From Cyclaneusma minus (Eukaryota; Ascomycota; Leotiomycetes; Marthamycetales; Marthamycetaceae), in assembly GCA_037179335.1 (NCBI GenBank), contig JAKZHN010000046.1:219875-283874 (forward strand): a stretch of 64,000 nucleotides of DNA, in the 5' to 3' direction. The notes below the pieces were generated by a model, which saw only the letters and a list, made by a program, of their open reading frames with translations, made no database searches and was not told the origin of the DNA. Positions 1 to 9,072 of this stretch are shown piece by piece. How positions within the stretch are numbered: position 1 is the first letter of the stretch; every line of letters starts with the position of its first letter. Both the position numbers and the translations under genes were made by a program.

Positions 1-687
1 AATCACCAAATGAATCCTACTGCAGCTCCGTTTAATCCAGGGCCGCAAACACCGCAAATCAACCACCATCCAGCTGCAAATCCTCAAGGCCCGCAATTCC
101 AGCAAATGCCCGGCTATTCACCTCCCCCGCAAGCGCCGTCATCTCATCCTATGCATGGCTATCGAAATCCGTATCCTGCAGGGCCCTACAACGCTACGGG
201 CTTACCCTGGGGTTTTCACACTCCCCAAGCGCCGCTGACGCAGCAAATGAACCACTTCCCAACTCCAAATCCTCCGGAGCTATCGTCACAAGGAATGAGT
301 CCTGGTCCATCTACAGTTCCCCAAGGACCGCCAATGCAGCAGACGCACTCCTCTCCAGCCCGGGGTATCCCAGAGCCGTCGACACAAGAAATTAATCAGC
401 GTTCAACTGGAAATGCGCAGGAGCCGTCAACACATAAAGTTGAACCATCTCTATTTGCAGCCCCTCAAGAGCCGCCAGTAGGGCAGATGGATCATCAAGT
501 CAAACGACGGCCCTCACAGGAAGAGTGGTCTAGTCAATCTGGGACCAGACGACGGTGCATGTCAGAGGGCAGGCTTAGTTCGGCGTTGCCAGATGACCAG
601 TCGAACGGCCAGCGGATAGCCGATTCCACCGGGCAAGCAAGCAGCTCGAGACAGCCAGGGATGGGCCGACCCAGAACGTTGTTGTGA
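1..687 (+). CDS. Pro/Gln-rich protein, 3' part only (5' end outside window)
   Basis: The reading frame is open to the left edge of the window and stops at 685-687, so this is probably the C-terminal part of a longer gene; the Met codon at base 10 need not be the start. About 228 residues are visible. They are dominated by Pro, Gln, Asn and Ser, with loosely repeated Gln-Met patches and PQ/PP pairs, and then a basic/polar tail with RRR and KRR runs. No folded domain, signal peptide or membrane segment can be seen. Low-complexity Gln/Pro sequence of this kind is common in fungal transcription regulators and RNA-binding proteins, but nothing here identifies the protein. It is followed by the NC2-beta exons on the same strand. 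Confidence 0.5.
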   Translation, partial: NHQMNPTAAPFNPGPQTPQINHHPAANPQGPQFQQMPGYSPPPQAPSSHPMHGYRNPYPAGPYNATGLPWGFHTPQAPLTQQMNHFPTPNPPELSSQGMSPGPSTVPQGPPMQQTHSSPARGIPEPSTQEINQRSTGNAQEPSTHKVEPSLFAAPQEPPVGQMDHQVKRRPSQEEWSSQSGTRRRCMSEGRLSSALPDDQSNGQRIADSTGQASSSRQPGMGRPRTLL

Positions 688-933
688 TCGCTTGGGTACC
701 TGAACGGGTTTTCAATCATTGTGATCGACTCGAGTAATCTGGTTCGTCTCTAAGATCCGAGAGAATGCAGATTACCTGAGCAGTGCCCAGTTGGTATAGA
801 AGAAGCCAAGCTACTAGTGTGGTTCGTTCAAGGAGGCCTCATATCCCCAGGCGATAAGCGTCAGCCTTGCTCATCATGAAGTTACTTTTCCATGGAACCT
901 GTTCATGTTTGTTTGCTGACCATGTGCCAATAG

Positions 934-1365
934 CTACTGTCCAAAAGATCGTCACCGAGATCCTCCCTCCCACATCTGGCCTCGCATTTGGCAAAGATGC
1001 CCGCGATCTGCTCATTGAATGTTGCGTCGAATTCATCACGTTGATTTCCTCCGAGGCCAACGAGATCTCCGAAAAGGAGGCGAAGAAGACGATTGCTTGT
1101 GAGCACATTACGAAAGCGTTGGAACAACTGGGTTTTGGCGAGTACGTGGCAGATATCGTGGGCGTTGCGAGTGAGCACAAGGAGCAATTGAAGGTGAGTT
1201 TCGGGAATCTATCAGTGTTGAAGGACGCCAATGGACGATGTCAGCTGACAGAATCAGGGACGCGAGAAGAAGGCAAACAAGCTTGAAGCGAGCGGGCTGT
1301 CGACTGAGGAACTCTTACGCATGCAGGAAGAAGCGTTTGCTGATGCCAGGGGCCGTCACGGATGA
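934..1365 (+). CDS. NCB2: Negative cofactor 2 subunit beta (Dr1/NCB2), first exon not found
   Basis: Exons 934-1193 and 1258-1365 are joined by a 64-bp intron (GTGAGT...TCAG). They encode the histone-fold core of NC2-beta, beginning ATVQKIVTEILPP and running through KDARDLLIECC, EANEISEKEAKK and HITKALEQLGF to a charged C-terminal helix ending DARGRHG. In the family, NC2-beta pairs with NC2-alpha and binds TBP to repress or tune RNA polymerase II transcription. The first exon here begins in phase 2 after a good acceptor (branch GCTGAC at 914-919, acceptor TAG at 931-933), so an upstream exon coding roughly DDLSLPK should exist. I could not find it in 688-930: no open ATG segment ends in a usable donor there. 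The gene may therefore be 5'-truncated, carry a distant first exon, or contain a sequence error. The family call is firm; whether it is functional is not. Confidence 0.8.
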
Positions 1366-1759
1366 TTCGATATACTTTGTTCAGGGCTGGGTCTTCTCTT
1401 CCGGTTGGGCTGGCATGCACGGGGCGGCGTTTTCGGACACTGGCATAGGTAGGAGTCGGACATTATTGAGCTTCTTTAGGTGGGTTTGAAGAGCCTGTAA
1501 CAGCGAATACAGCATGCGTTAAACTTCTATGCTTCTTCTGTGGTTACACAAAGAGATTAGTGAACACAGGAATCGAGACCGACCCTGACAACATGGACGA
1601 CTGCGAAAACAAAGATACTGCAGGTTTTGGGAACTGGCCGTTCAATTCCTAAGATACGCCCGCAGTGATTCCACAAAGTACTTCCACTGCGGCTCCTACA
1701 GCTAATCCTTCTTGTATCCTTCGTTCAATCTGACAAACAGGGCCCCATGTCCACCTCCT
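1366..1759. other. Intergenic region between convergent genes
   Basis: Nothing recognised here. The interval lies between the 3' ends of NC2-beta (+) and the 248-residue gene on the minus strand, so it should hold both 3' untranslated regions. No repeat, RNA gene or convincing ORF was seen. Confidence 0.5.
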
Positions 1760-2567
1760 TCAGTAATCCTGGCCGAAGATGACTGCATTCCTGTCACGGT
1801 ACGACCTCGGCGACCTGTAGCGCTTGCCCTTGTTTGGCCTTCTCCTGTTCTTCCTCTTCTCTGCTTCCGTCTCCTCTACTTCCTCTACTGGCCAGTTCTC
1901 GGACTCTTTTTGGAACGCGAGTTGCTTCTCCTTGTAGATCCTCCTCCTTTGTCGTTCATCCTCGGAGGAGTCGTTCTCATCCCATTCAGGCTCTTCTTCT
2001 ACTTCAGCAGGGGCCGAGGATGCGGCAGCGACAGAGGAGATGGCAGGGGGGGGCGAATTGATAGGGCGAGAGGGGAGAGACGACGTGGTAGGCGTAGACG
2101 GAGCGGCAGGGCGAACAGCCTTGGCGGCGAGGGACTGCGTGGCAGGGAGAGAAGAACTGGCGGCAGCGGAGGACGACTTGACGGGGGCAGACGAATCGGC
2201 AGTCTTGCGGAGTTCGAGCTTTTGATGTTCGTTCCGAGTGTACTTGAGCAGCAGAGTCACAGTTTCCTCCCGGTTGGCCTCTGTCATTCTATCCACCGCA
2301 TTCTTCACCCGCTCCATGAATACGAGTGGTGGCGCCGGCATTCGAGGGTGACGGTGAGTTCGAATTTTCTTCGGGTCGCGGGGCTGGTCTGGGTCGTCGG
2401 AGTCATTGGTGAGGTCGACGATCTTGCGTTTCTGCAGAAATGAGCTGTTAGCGTCCATGTAGCAAGGCAGCTTTATCCAGCAGGATACTCACAGTGCTGG
2501 CGGGAGTTGCGGTTGCTCGGGATTTGCTAGTCAAGCCAGGAGCTGCGACGCCAGCAGAAGGCGCCAT
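1760..2567 (-). CDS. Uncharacterised protein with DLTNDSDD motif and acidic/basic tail
   Basis: Two exons, 2567-2493 and 2431-1760, are separated by a 61-bp phase-0 intron (GTGAGT; branch GCTAAC; acceptor CTGCAG) and give about 248 residues. The protein starts MAPSAGVAAPG and then has KRKIVDLTNDSDD, which resembles a SUMO-interacting motif (hydrophobic core plus acidic run). A short helical stretch (MERVKNAVDRMTEANREE) follows, then a long Ala/Ser/Pro-rich linker, an acidic block (EVEEEPEWDENDSSEDE) and a strongly basic C-terminus (KRKNRRRPNKGKRY). The composition suggests a nuclear protein. I do not recognise the family. The start was chosen because the upstream exon joins in frame through good splice sites; the in-frame ATG at 2458 lies inside the intron. 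Confidence 0.65.
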
Positions 2568-3150
2568 GGTTGCGATGGTATGCTAGCAAAGAGGTGAAGT
2601 TAGCATGTGGTGGAGATCGCGGATCTGGGGCGCAGAAAGCTTACATGGAGCTGCGAAGAAGGGTGAGGTTGATTGAGAAAGCAGCAGCTCCTGTGCGGCG
2701 GGGGTGGTGGGACTGCGAGCACGCCACAAGCTGGCTGCTAAGATGTTGTGTAAGTATGTCTGTCGCATGGGTTGAAGCAGATACTGGGTGCAGAGAGCTT
2801 ACAGGAGCAAGGCGCCACGAATGTGGGGGAGTGGGGTGGTGGGGGGGTGTTGGAGGAGGAAGGAGGAAGGAGAAGGTTGTGGGCAGGAGCTGGCAGGAGC
2901 TGGACTTGGGCGGCAAGCGAGGCGCCGGGCACCGCCGGAACAACAAATACCCGCAGGACTGTGGGTTTGTTTGTTTTGGTGTTGATAGCGAGAAATAGAG
3001 ACGAGAGGGAGGTTTGGGGTTGACAGAAAGGTAGTCGGACGAGAAAGGCGGGACGTAATGGTGGATCTACAGGCCAACAACAAATAGCTTCTACGATAGC
3101 GAGAAACACGGGCGTCACCAAATCGAGACGCAAGTGGGAGGAGGGTGGGT
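2568..3150. other. Upstream region of the minus-strand gene at 1760-2567
   Basis: This should hold the promoter and 5' untranslated region of the minus-strand gene. There is a G-rich tract around 2820-2900 (GGGGTGGTGGGGGGGTG). The ORFs here are low-complexity and overlap each other on both strands, and none looks coding. Confidence 0.4.
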
Positions 3151-3154
3151 GATT

Positions 3155-3515
3155 TGGGGTACTCCAAGTAACTGGGAATTTCCAAAGTAACTGCGAATAT
3201 CCGAAGTAACTGGGGATATTCAAAGTAATTGCGGACATTCAAAGTAATAGCGGATATCCAAAGTAAATCGGGATATTCCGAGTAATCGACATTCTTAAAG
3301 TAACTGGGGTTATTCAAAGTAATTACGGATGTCCAAAGTAATTGTGAATATTCAAAGTAGTTGCAGATATTCGAAGTAATTCGGGATATTTAAAATAATT
3401 GGGAGTTTCCAAAGTAACTGAGGATCTCCAAAGTACCTAGTTAGGAATAACCAAGTAATTAGGAGTCTCCCAAGTAACTGGGAATTTCCAAAATAACTTA
3501 AGTAATCAGGAGTAT
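3155..3515. repeat. Minisatellite cluster 1, ~19-20 bp degenerate unit
   Basis: About 18 head-to-tail degenerate copies of a roughly 19-20 bp unit close to CCAAAGTAATTGGGGATATT. The words AAGTAA(C/T)T and GGATATTC recur in nearly every unit. The ORFs across this region on the minus strand (repeats of NYFEYPQLL type) come from the repeat and are not genes. A short outlier of the same repeat is at about 3772-3810. Related clusters lie at 4600, 16270, 54190 and 54990. Confidence 0.85.
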
Positions 3516-4599
3516 TCCTGTTGTTGTCAGTTGGATAAAGAGAAGTGATCACTTGGTCGTGGGTAAACGTAGGTAGTAGGCAATTGAGTATATTCATGGT
3601 TAAGTCTATCTAATGAAGAGCTCCCTGCAATTTAGTAGATATACATACCTACACATACCTTATGGCTAGCGCGGTGGTCTAACGCAGGGTAGGGAGTGGG
3701 GTTGTGGTGGAGGGTTGGGTAAGGTCCGTAAGGAGCTCTGACCAACACCTTACCGTACTGATATCGCAACACTTCCAAGTAACTGGGAAGTCAAAAATAA
3801 TTACGAATAACATGTCTGATCAGCTGCCCCTGCAGTGGTGATAGTCTGTGCGCTAAGTGTTGGCTGTAGGTGGTCACATCTGATATCAAGTGTCATTTCC
3901 TTGATTTCAGTTGCCTACCACAAATCAGTCAATACTAACCCAATTGGGTCGATCTTTGTGTCTTTCTAGTTCTCCTCACTGAGAGGAGGAACCACGTGCT
4001 GTTGGATTGGCCGTAGCTCGATTATCGAGCTCGCTACCCTCGCTTCTCTGGATTTTCTTATATCCATTCATCCCGACCACACCCTTCTATATTTAGTCTA
4101 CAGACACTCATTTTCAGCTGTTTAAAATGTTATCTTACGTAAACTAGCTCCCTGGATTCGCCTGGTGTTATAGGATGTGGAATTAGTCGAGTATTGGCAG
4201 GGATACTGAGAACATCACATATTGGTGGTAGACTCAGGATACTCCTTTGGTCTCATGTGAAACCAAGGCTGCTTTCGAAGCTAAGGTCTTGGGATCTGTA
4301 TATATCATAGAAACAATTGCTTTCTCCCAGAAGAACCAAGCCGCATCTCTATATCTCTATTCTGCACCAAGTCATTCTTGATTTTATTATCTATTTTCTG
4401 CTACCTCTGTGCTCTCGCATGTCAGCCTGCCTGGATACCATTCAACACTAAGCACCACCGCTGGCGCCAAGGCTGGGAATAGCTTCAAGGTGGAAACTCC
4501 GCCAGGAGCTCATCCTTACCCAGACATCAATTCAGCATATTTGAATACCTACGTTCGAACGTGCCTGTCTCACCCTGTTCCCTCAGCCCTGAATGCGTC
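3516..4599. other. Gene-poor intergenic region
   Basis: AT-rich non-coding sequence between two minisatellite clusters. It holds one small outlier of the repeat near 3772-3810. The longest ORFs (such as 4409-4639) have no recognisable domain and no splice-compatible partners, and I see no gene. Confidence 0.5.
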
Positions 4600-4755
4600 C
4601 CAACAAACTCGAGTAATCGGGAGTTCTCTAAGTGATTAGGAATTCCCGAAGCAACTCGGAGACTTTCAAGTAACTGCAAAAACTCCAATTAACTGAGAGC
4701 TTTCAAAATGACTGGGAGTTTTCAGAGTAATTTGAAATTTGCAAAGTAATTGGTC
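4600..4755. repeat. Minisatellite cluster 2, same 20-bp family
   Basis: About 7-8 degenerate units in the same orientation as cluster 1. Examples are CTCGAGTAATCGGGAGTTCT, CTAAGTGATTAGGAATTCC and CAAAGTAATTGG. The units are more diverged than in cluster 1, and the repeat fades out at about 4755. Confidence 0.7.
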
Positions 4756-6020
4756 TTGAGCCGTGCAGTGCACCGCTAGCTCCTTGTCTAGACCTCTTTA
4801 AGGCTAAGCCCTTTGTCCTTAGATAGCTACCCTAGTATTAATAGGGCAGCTAGCTCTCCCTAGAATGGATATCGCTTCTGACATCCCTTTTCTCTCCTGC
4901 CCGCTTGACAGTTGGTGGTAACCCAGACGATTGGGAATAACGAAAATGCCAAAGAACTATGAATCCCCAAACATTTAGGAATATCGTAGGTGGTTAGAAC
5001 CGTCCAGTCGATTTCAGGCAACTCAATTTCAGCTACGACCTGTTCCGAGCAAAGTAGGATATTGGACTTTATTTGCCTCTCCGAAAGAGATAGATGAAAC
5101 CTCCGGGGGAACAGGTGAGTCAAGAAGGGATGCCGAGAAAAGGTGCCTGCTAACCGGCGATCAAAAATTCTCATATTCATTATTCTAGATTTTGAGCCTT
5201 GAATATATATTATATATAAGAGTGAATTATTGGTAATGTCCGGGGGTAGTTCGCAATATCAGGAAATGAGATATTGTTCCTAATTTGATATCTTTTCTAT
5301 CGTTATAACACTTTAGTAGTTTAGAGTTTTAGGTTTGACGATTCCCCTGTTAGTATGAAATATGGACGGCACACGCGCAGATAGATTCGTCGACTCCAAG
5401 AGCTTTGCTGGTTCATAACTTCCTAGGGTCTGCTCTGTCCCCGGAGCTTTGCCTATTCTCTACCGCTACCCAGTTTATTCACGTAGTTTTGTTCCTTGCC
5501 AAAAAAAAAACTCGTCACCTCGAAAATTTCATCAATCATCAGTCTCACGGGCTTCTCCAGAAATCACGAAATCCTCGCCGAGTCACCAGAGCTAAGCTGC
5601 TTTATTAGAGTGTCTTCAAGTTGTCAGAGCTTCGTTATTTATCAGGGCTGGTTGCCAAAAGCTTTCTCATTTCCACAATTCTGAAGAAATAGCAAAACTT
5701 CCGTCGATCCCCGAGGGCTTCGTGATTGCGGAGGGACTTAAACTTTATTATTCATCGAGGAGCTTCGCCAAACACGAATAGACAGTCGGGTACATGTAGC
5801 TGTTCAATGTCCCCTACGCCACCCCTTTCCCGCTTCCTTCTTGCATCTCGCCAATCAACCCTGTCCTCTCTTCTTGACTTGAAGACTCGAGGAAGTAGAC
5901 CATAGAAAACGCAATCAGACGAAAAAGCGTATACGGACCGTAGATTTCAAGGATCAAGATACTAACAATAGGAGTGGCGCGAGACTTTTCTGAAACGAAA
6001 GACGTGGCGCTACGGACTAT
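4756..6020. other. AT-rich gene-free stretch
   Basis: No supported gene. The sequence has AT-rich patches (for example 5195-5340) and short ORFs without domains. It contains a TACATGTA octamer at 5791-5798. It may contain decayed transposon sequence, but I could not identify any transposase motif or terminal repeats. Confidence 0.4.
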
Positions 6021-6023
6021 TAC

Positions 6024-6086
6024 TAAAAATCGCCAAAAAGCATCCGACAAAAGTACGCTTCGAACTCAATAGCTGCAAAACACGCC
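6024..6086 (-). mobile_element. Truncated tRNA-like SINE fragment (copy 1b)
   Basis: Read on the minus strand, this fragment matches the B-box end and 3' flank of the SINE copy at 28295-28458: GCAGCTATTGAGTTCGA followed by a TTTTTGGCGATTTT tail. It lies immediately beyond copy 1a (6135-6310), separated by a run of 19 A's (T's on the minus strand) at 6087-6105. The part carrying the A box is absent, so it appears 5'-truncated, as expected for target-primed insertion. Confidence 0.55.
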
Positions 6087-6105
6087 AAAAAAAAAAAAAA
6101 AAAAA
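6087..6105. repeat. Homopolymer run of 19 A
   Basis: An uninterrupted run of 19 adenines between two SINE-related segments. In the orientation of the SINEs it is a T run. It could be a remnant of an element tail or simple slippage. Confidence 0.8.
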
Positions 6106-6134
6106 CTGCGTAGGGCAAGATGCAGGCGTCAAAC

Positions 6135-6310
6135 TTTGGGAAAATTGCAAAAACATAATTCGCCAGAAAAGGGAATCGAACTCGAAAGCTACAAAAAGCA
6201 AAATGGGGGGCTGGATGCTGGCGTCATGTGTGATTCTACCAATATTGCACCCTCTTAGGCCACTTCTGCCCGATTTGATATGAACAATCGGGCAATTATG
6301 TTTTATATAT
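6135..6310 (-). mobile_element. tRNA-like SINE, copy 1a
   Basis: On the minus strand this holds an A-box-like word TGGCCTAAGAGG (complement of 6251-6262) and a B-box-like word GAGTTCGATTCCC (complement of 6171-6183). A TATATAAAACATAATTG element lies upstream (complement of 6293-6309). It is close to identical to the copy at 28295-28458 over the whole A-box to B-box interval, apart from an 8-base insertion after the A box. Internal Pol III type A and B boxes in a dispersed repeat are the hallmark of tRNA-derived SINEs. The spacing of about 80 bp and the lack of a foldable acceptor stem argue against a functional tRNA. Confidence 0.65.
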
Positions 6311-6779
6311 GCCCTGGCACCCGAATCTCCTTCCAGGAAGGTGCCGCTTTGACTTTCCGCAGAAAATCACCGTCCGCAGACCATGAAGATACTCTCCAAA
6401 AATCGTAAAATCATATGCATCACAATGACAATGCGGCACCTGTCCATGCAACTCAACGCTGCGTTTTGATTACTTCGGGGGAATTCAGGCAAGAAGTCGC
6501 TTTTCTGCCAATTTTGTCTAGACGCATTTATACAATACACGAACCACTCCTCCACAAACCAACCCTGCGACGGGAGATGTCGAAATCTCCTTCTCCTCAT
6601 ACGCTCACGCCGTTCTCTCATCATCTGTACCCAGTGAAGAATACTACATGTACCAATGTTTGGCGCAAACTGGTCCTTTTCCCCAAGCCTATTTTTTGTG
6701 AACATTCCCCGGAACAACAGGTCGAGCAACAAGTCCGCGGTCCCGCAGTGCCTGTGATAGTCTAAACCCCCTAAACCCC
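6311..6779. other. Intergenic region 3' of MRI1
   Basis: No gene is supported. There is a TACATGTA octamer at 6645-6652 and a duplicated CTAAACCCC at about 6762-6778, just beyond the MRI1 stop codon. The ORFs 6367-6732 (-) and 6415-6765 (+) overlap each other and lack domains. Confidence 0.4.
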
Positions 6780-8490
6780 CTAGACTTCTTCCAACTTGAA
6801 CTGCGTGGTGTCGTCAGATCCACTCGACGAAATAGTTGTGGAAAAGTCTGTGCCCGACAGATCCGCGCTCAAATTGCCATTGGGCGTCGTCGGTGTGTTG
6901 GGCGAGTCAGAGGAGCCTTTTGGATCGACCTGCTGACGCCAGCGCTCCGGCATGATGGAGCGAAAGTCGAAGGTGTTGTTGGCAGACCGCACAACCTCGC
7001 CTTTTTCGGTGATGATGGCGTCAATTAGATAGTGCGGCGTGACATCGAATGCGGGGTTCCAGACATTGATATCCTGTAAATGAAGGTTAGCAATGATCGG
7101 GCTTCTGGACCTTCTTCTTTTTCACTGTTCGACTTGGAACATACTTGGTGTGCTATGGCAACTCTTTCCGAATGCTTCACGTCCACGTTCCCGTCAGCCC
7201 CAACCACGGCGCCCGAGATCTGCGTCAACTCATGCTTCGCCCTATCCTCAATCTTAATGCCATCACCCGTTGGAGTCTCCAAATCAATACTGGTCGTTGG
7301 AGCGGCTACAATAAACTGGACACCATGATATCTGGCAAGCACGGCAAGGGAATAGGTGCCGATCTTGTTAGCAGTATCGCCGTTCCTGACTACGCGATCC
7401 GCCCCCACGATTACGGCGGAGATGTTCTTTTCATGCTTCATGCGGGCAAACAGTGCGCCGGCCATGGAATCGGTGATGAGAGTGGATGGGATCTTCTCAA
7501 ACACCAGCTCGAAAGCAGTGAGCCGAGAGCCTTGGTTGTAGGGACGGGTTTCGGTGCAGAAGGCGTGGTCAAGGTAGTTCATTCGGTGGAGGCTGCGGAT
7601 TATACCGAGGGCTGTGCCATGCCCGGATGTTGCGAGGGATCTGAGATGTTTGGTTTAGCTGGGTTCCCCCCTTTTTGAAGTTGCTTGCTCGTTTGAGAGC
7701 AGCAACCCCGGTTTTAAAGGCTTCCACATACCCAGTGTTGCAGTGTGTCAAAACACTAACTTTTCTGTAAGTTTGGTCGGGGAGTCCTTGGGTTCCTGGA
7801 GGGCTTGTGGTAAAGTATCGCATGTCGTCTTCTGGCTCAATAGGATCGAGGATCGGCATTTGCTGTCTCCTGAGATACTCGGCTCCGTATCTTCCAATAG
7901 CCAGGTTCGTACTCAGATCATCCTCGAGGATTTTCTCGGCAGCCTTGGTATAGGCTGTTCGGAGACTAGACGCATCTTTTGGGTGCCCTTGTTCTCCGGA
8001 ATAGGTCGAGTCTCTGTTGGTGTCTGCGTAAGCCGCGACATTGACGTGGAGCTTGAGAAGCTTGATGGCATTAGACAGATCGACAGCTGTGGGCCGGCTT
8101 TCCTTGAGGTAGTCGAGCTTGGAGTTTATGTACTGTAACTGGCCATGGACTGTCATTCGACCTTGAACCGCGCGTGTCAAAAGATGGAACTAAAGCCAGC
8201 CGGAGACCCGGACTTACTGAAATCCTTGGTCACCAATTCGACGGCCAGAGCCAGGGCGGCAACAATTGCAATCGCCGGAGCTCCTGCTCAAGTATCAGTT
8301 TGCGTCTCGTAGCGTTGGCGACAAGAAAGAGTAGAAAGAATACAGTACCTCGAACTCGCATGGACCTGATGGTATCAAAGGCCTCCTCGCATGTTTTCAC
8401 CTCGTTGTAGACGAAGTCATGAGGAAGGCGAAGCTGGTCTAAAACCTCAAGCTTGCCGCGAGAATACTTGATGGCCTGAAGGCCGTCCAT
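6780..8490 (-). CDS. MRI1: Methylthioribose-1-phosphate isomerase
   Basis: Converts methylthioribose-1-phosphate to methylthioribulose-1-phosphate in the methionine salvage pathway. Five exons (8490-8349, 8283-8218, 8149-7732, 7640-7145, 7073-6780) with short GT-AG introns give 471 residues. The N-terminus LQAIKYSRGKLEVLDQL is typical of the family. The conserved catalytic Cys is in THCNTG (about Cys206) and the catalytic Asp in VGADRV (about Asp290). Family hallmarks TETRPYNQGSRLTAFEL, NKIGTYSLAVLA and DINVWNPAFDVTP are all present. After the last family block there is a Ser/Thr-rich, probably disordered extension (NTPTTPNG and SSSGSDD), which makes it longer than typical members. The ATG at 8490 was chosen because it directly precedes the conserved start. 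A TACATGTA octamer lies 111 bp upstream. Confidence 0.95.
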
Positions 8491-9072
8491 GATCAATGAT
8501 GGAGTAGAGCTATCACCATATTACCGGGCAAAGCACTTGTGAGGACACTCAGATTCCGTGGAGTTCGCTCACGAAAGAAACTTGAAAGATTGAGGTTCAA
8601 TACATGTAATGAACATGAAGTTTCGAGGTGGGGTCCTTCTTTTCTGCAGAATACACCGCCCCACCACGCCACTTGGCGGCGTATGTCATCGGTCGCCCTC
8701 GGCCTACAGGTACAGCAGTCCTCCTTCCTCCTATTTGTTCAACCACCTACACTTTTGGTTGGAGCAGGCCGTTCCGGGTGACCAAGTGGGGACAGTCATC
8801 TGTCATCTTAGCGCGACCGGAGAAATAGCCGTAGTTAGGTACTCAGTCACGTCTTCACACTTGGGTTCCTCCCCCCTGAACATCTTCTTTAGAAACGAGT
8901 CTGAATTCTCAATGCTTCCATGAGTACCCCCGTACCTACGCCAGCTCTGCTATTGTACAAGAAAGTGAAATATCGCACCATTGCTGCCAGCTAAACCGTG
9001 CGAAGGCCCTTGTAGCCAGACCCGTTGACCCTGGTAAACAGTGCCTGACCAACACAACTCCGCCCGCCCCTT
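8491..9072. promoter_or_regulatory. MRI1 upstream region and RPT1 3' end
   Basis: The 5' region of MRI1, which is transcribed leftwards, lies immediately beyond the 3' end of RPT1 on the same strand. It contains one TACATGTA palindrome at 8601-8608. No other gene is supported; the ORFs at 8539-8923 lack domains. Confidence 0.45.
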
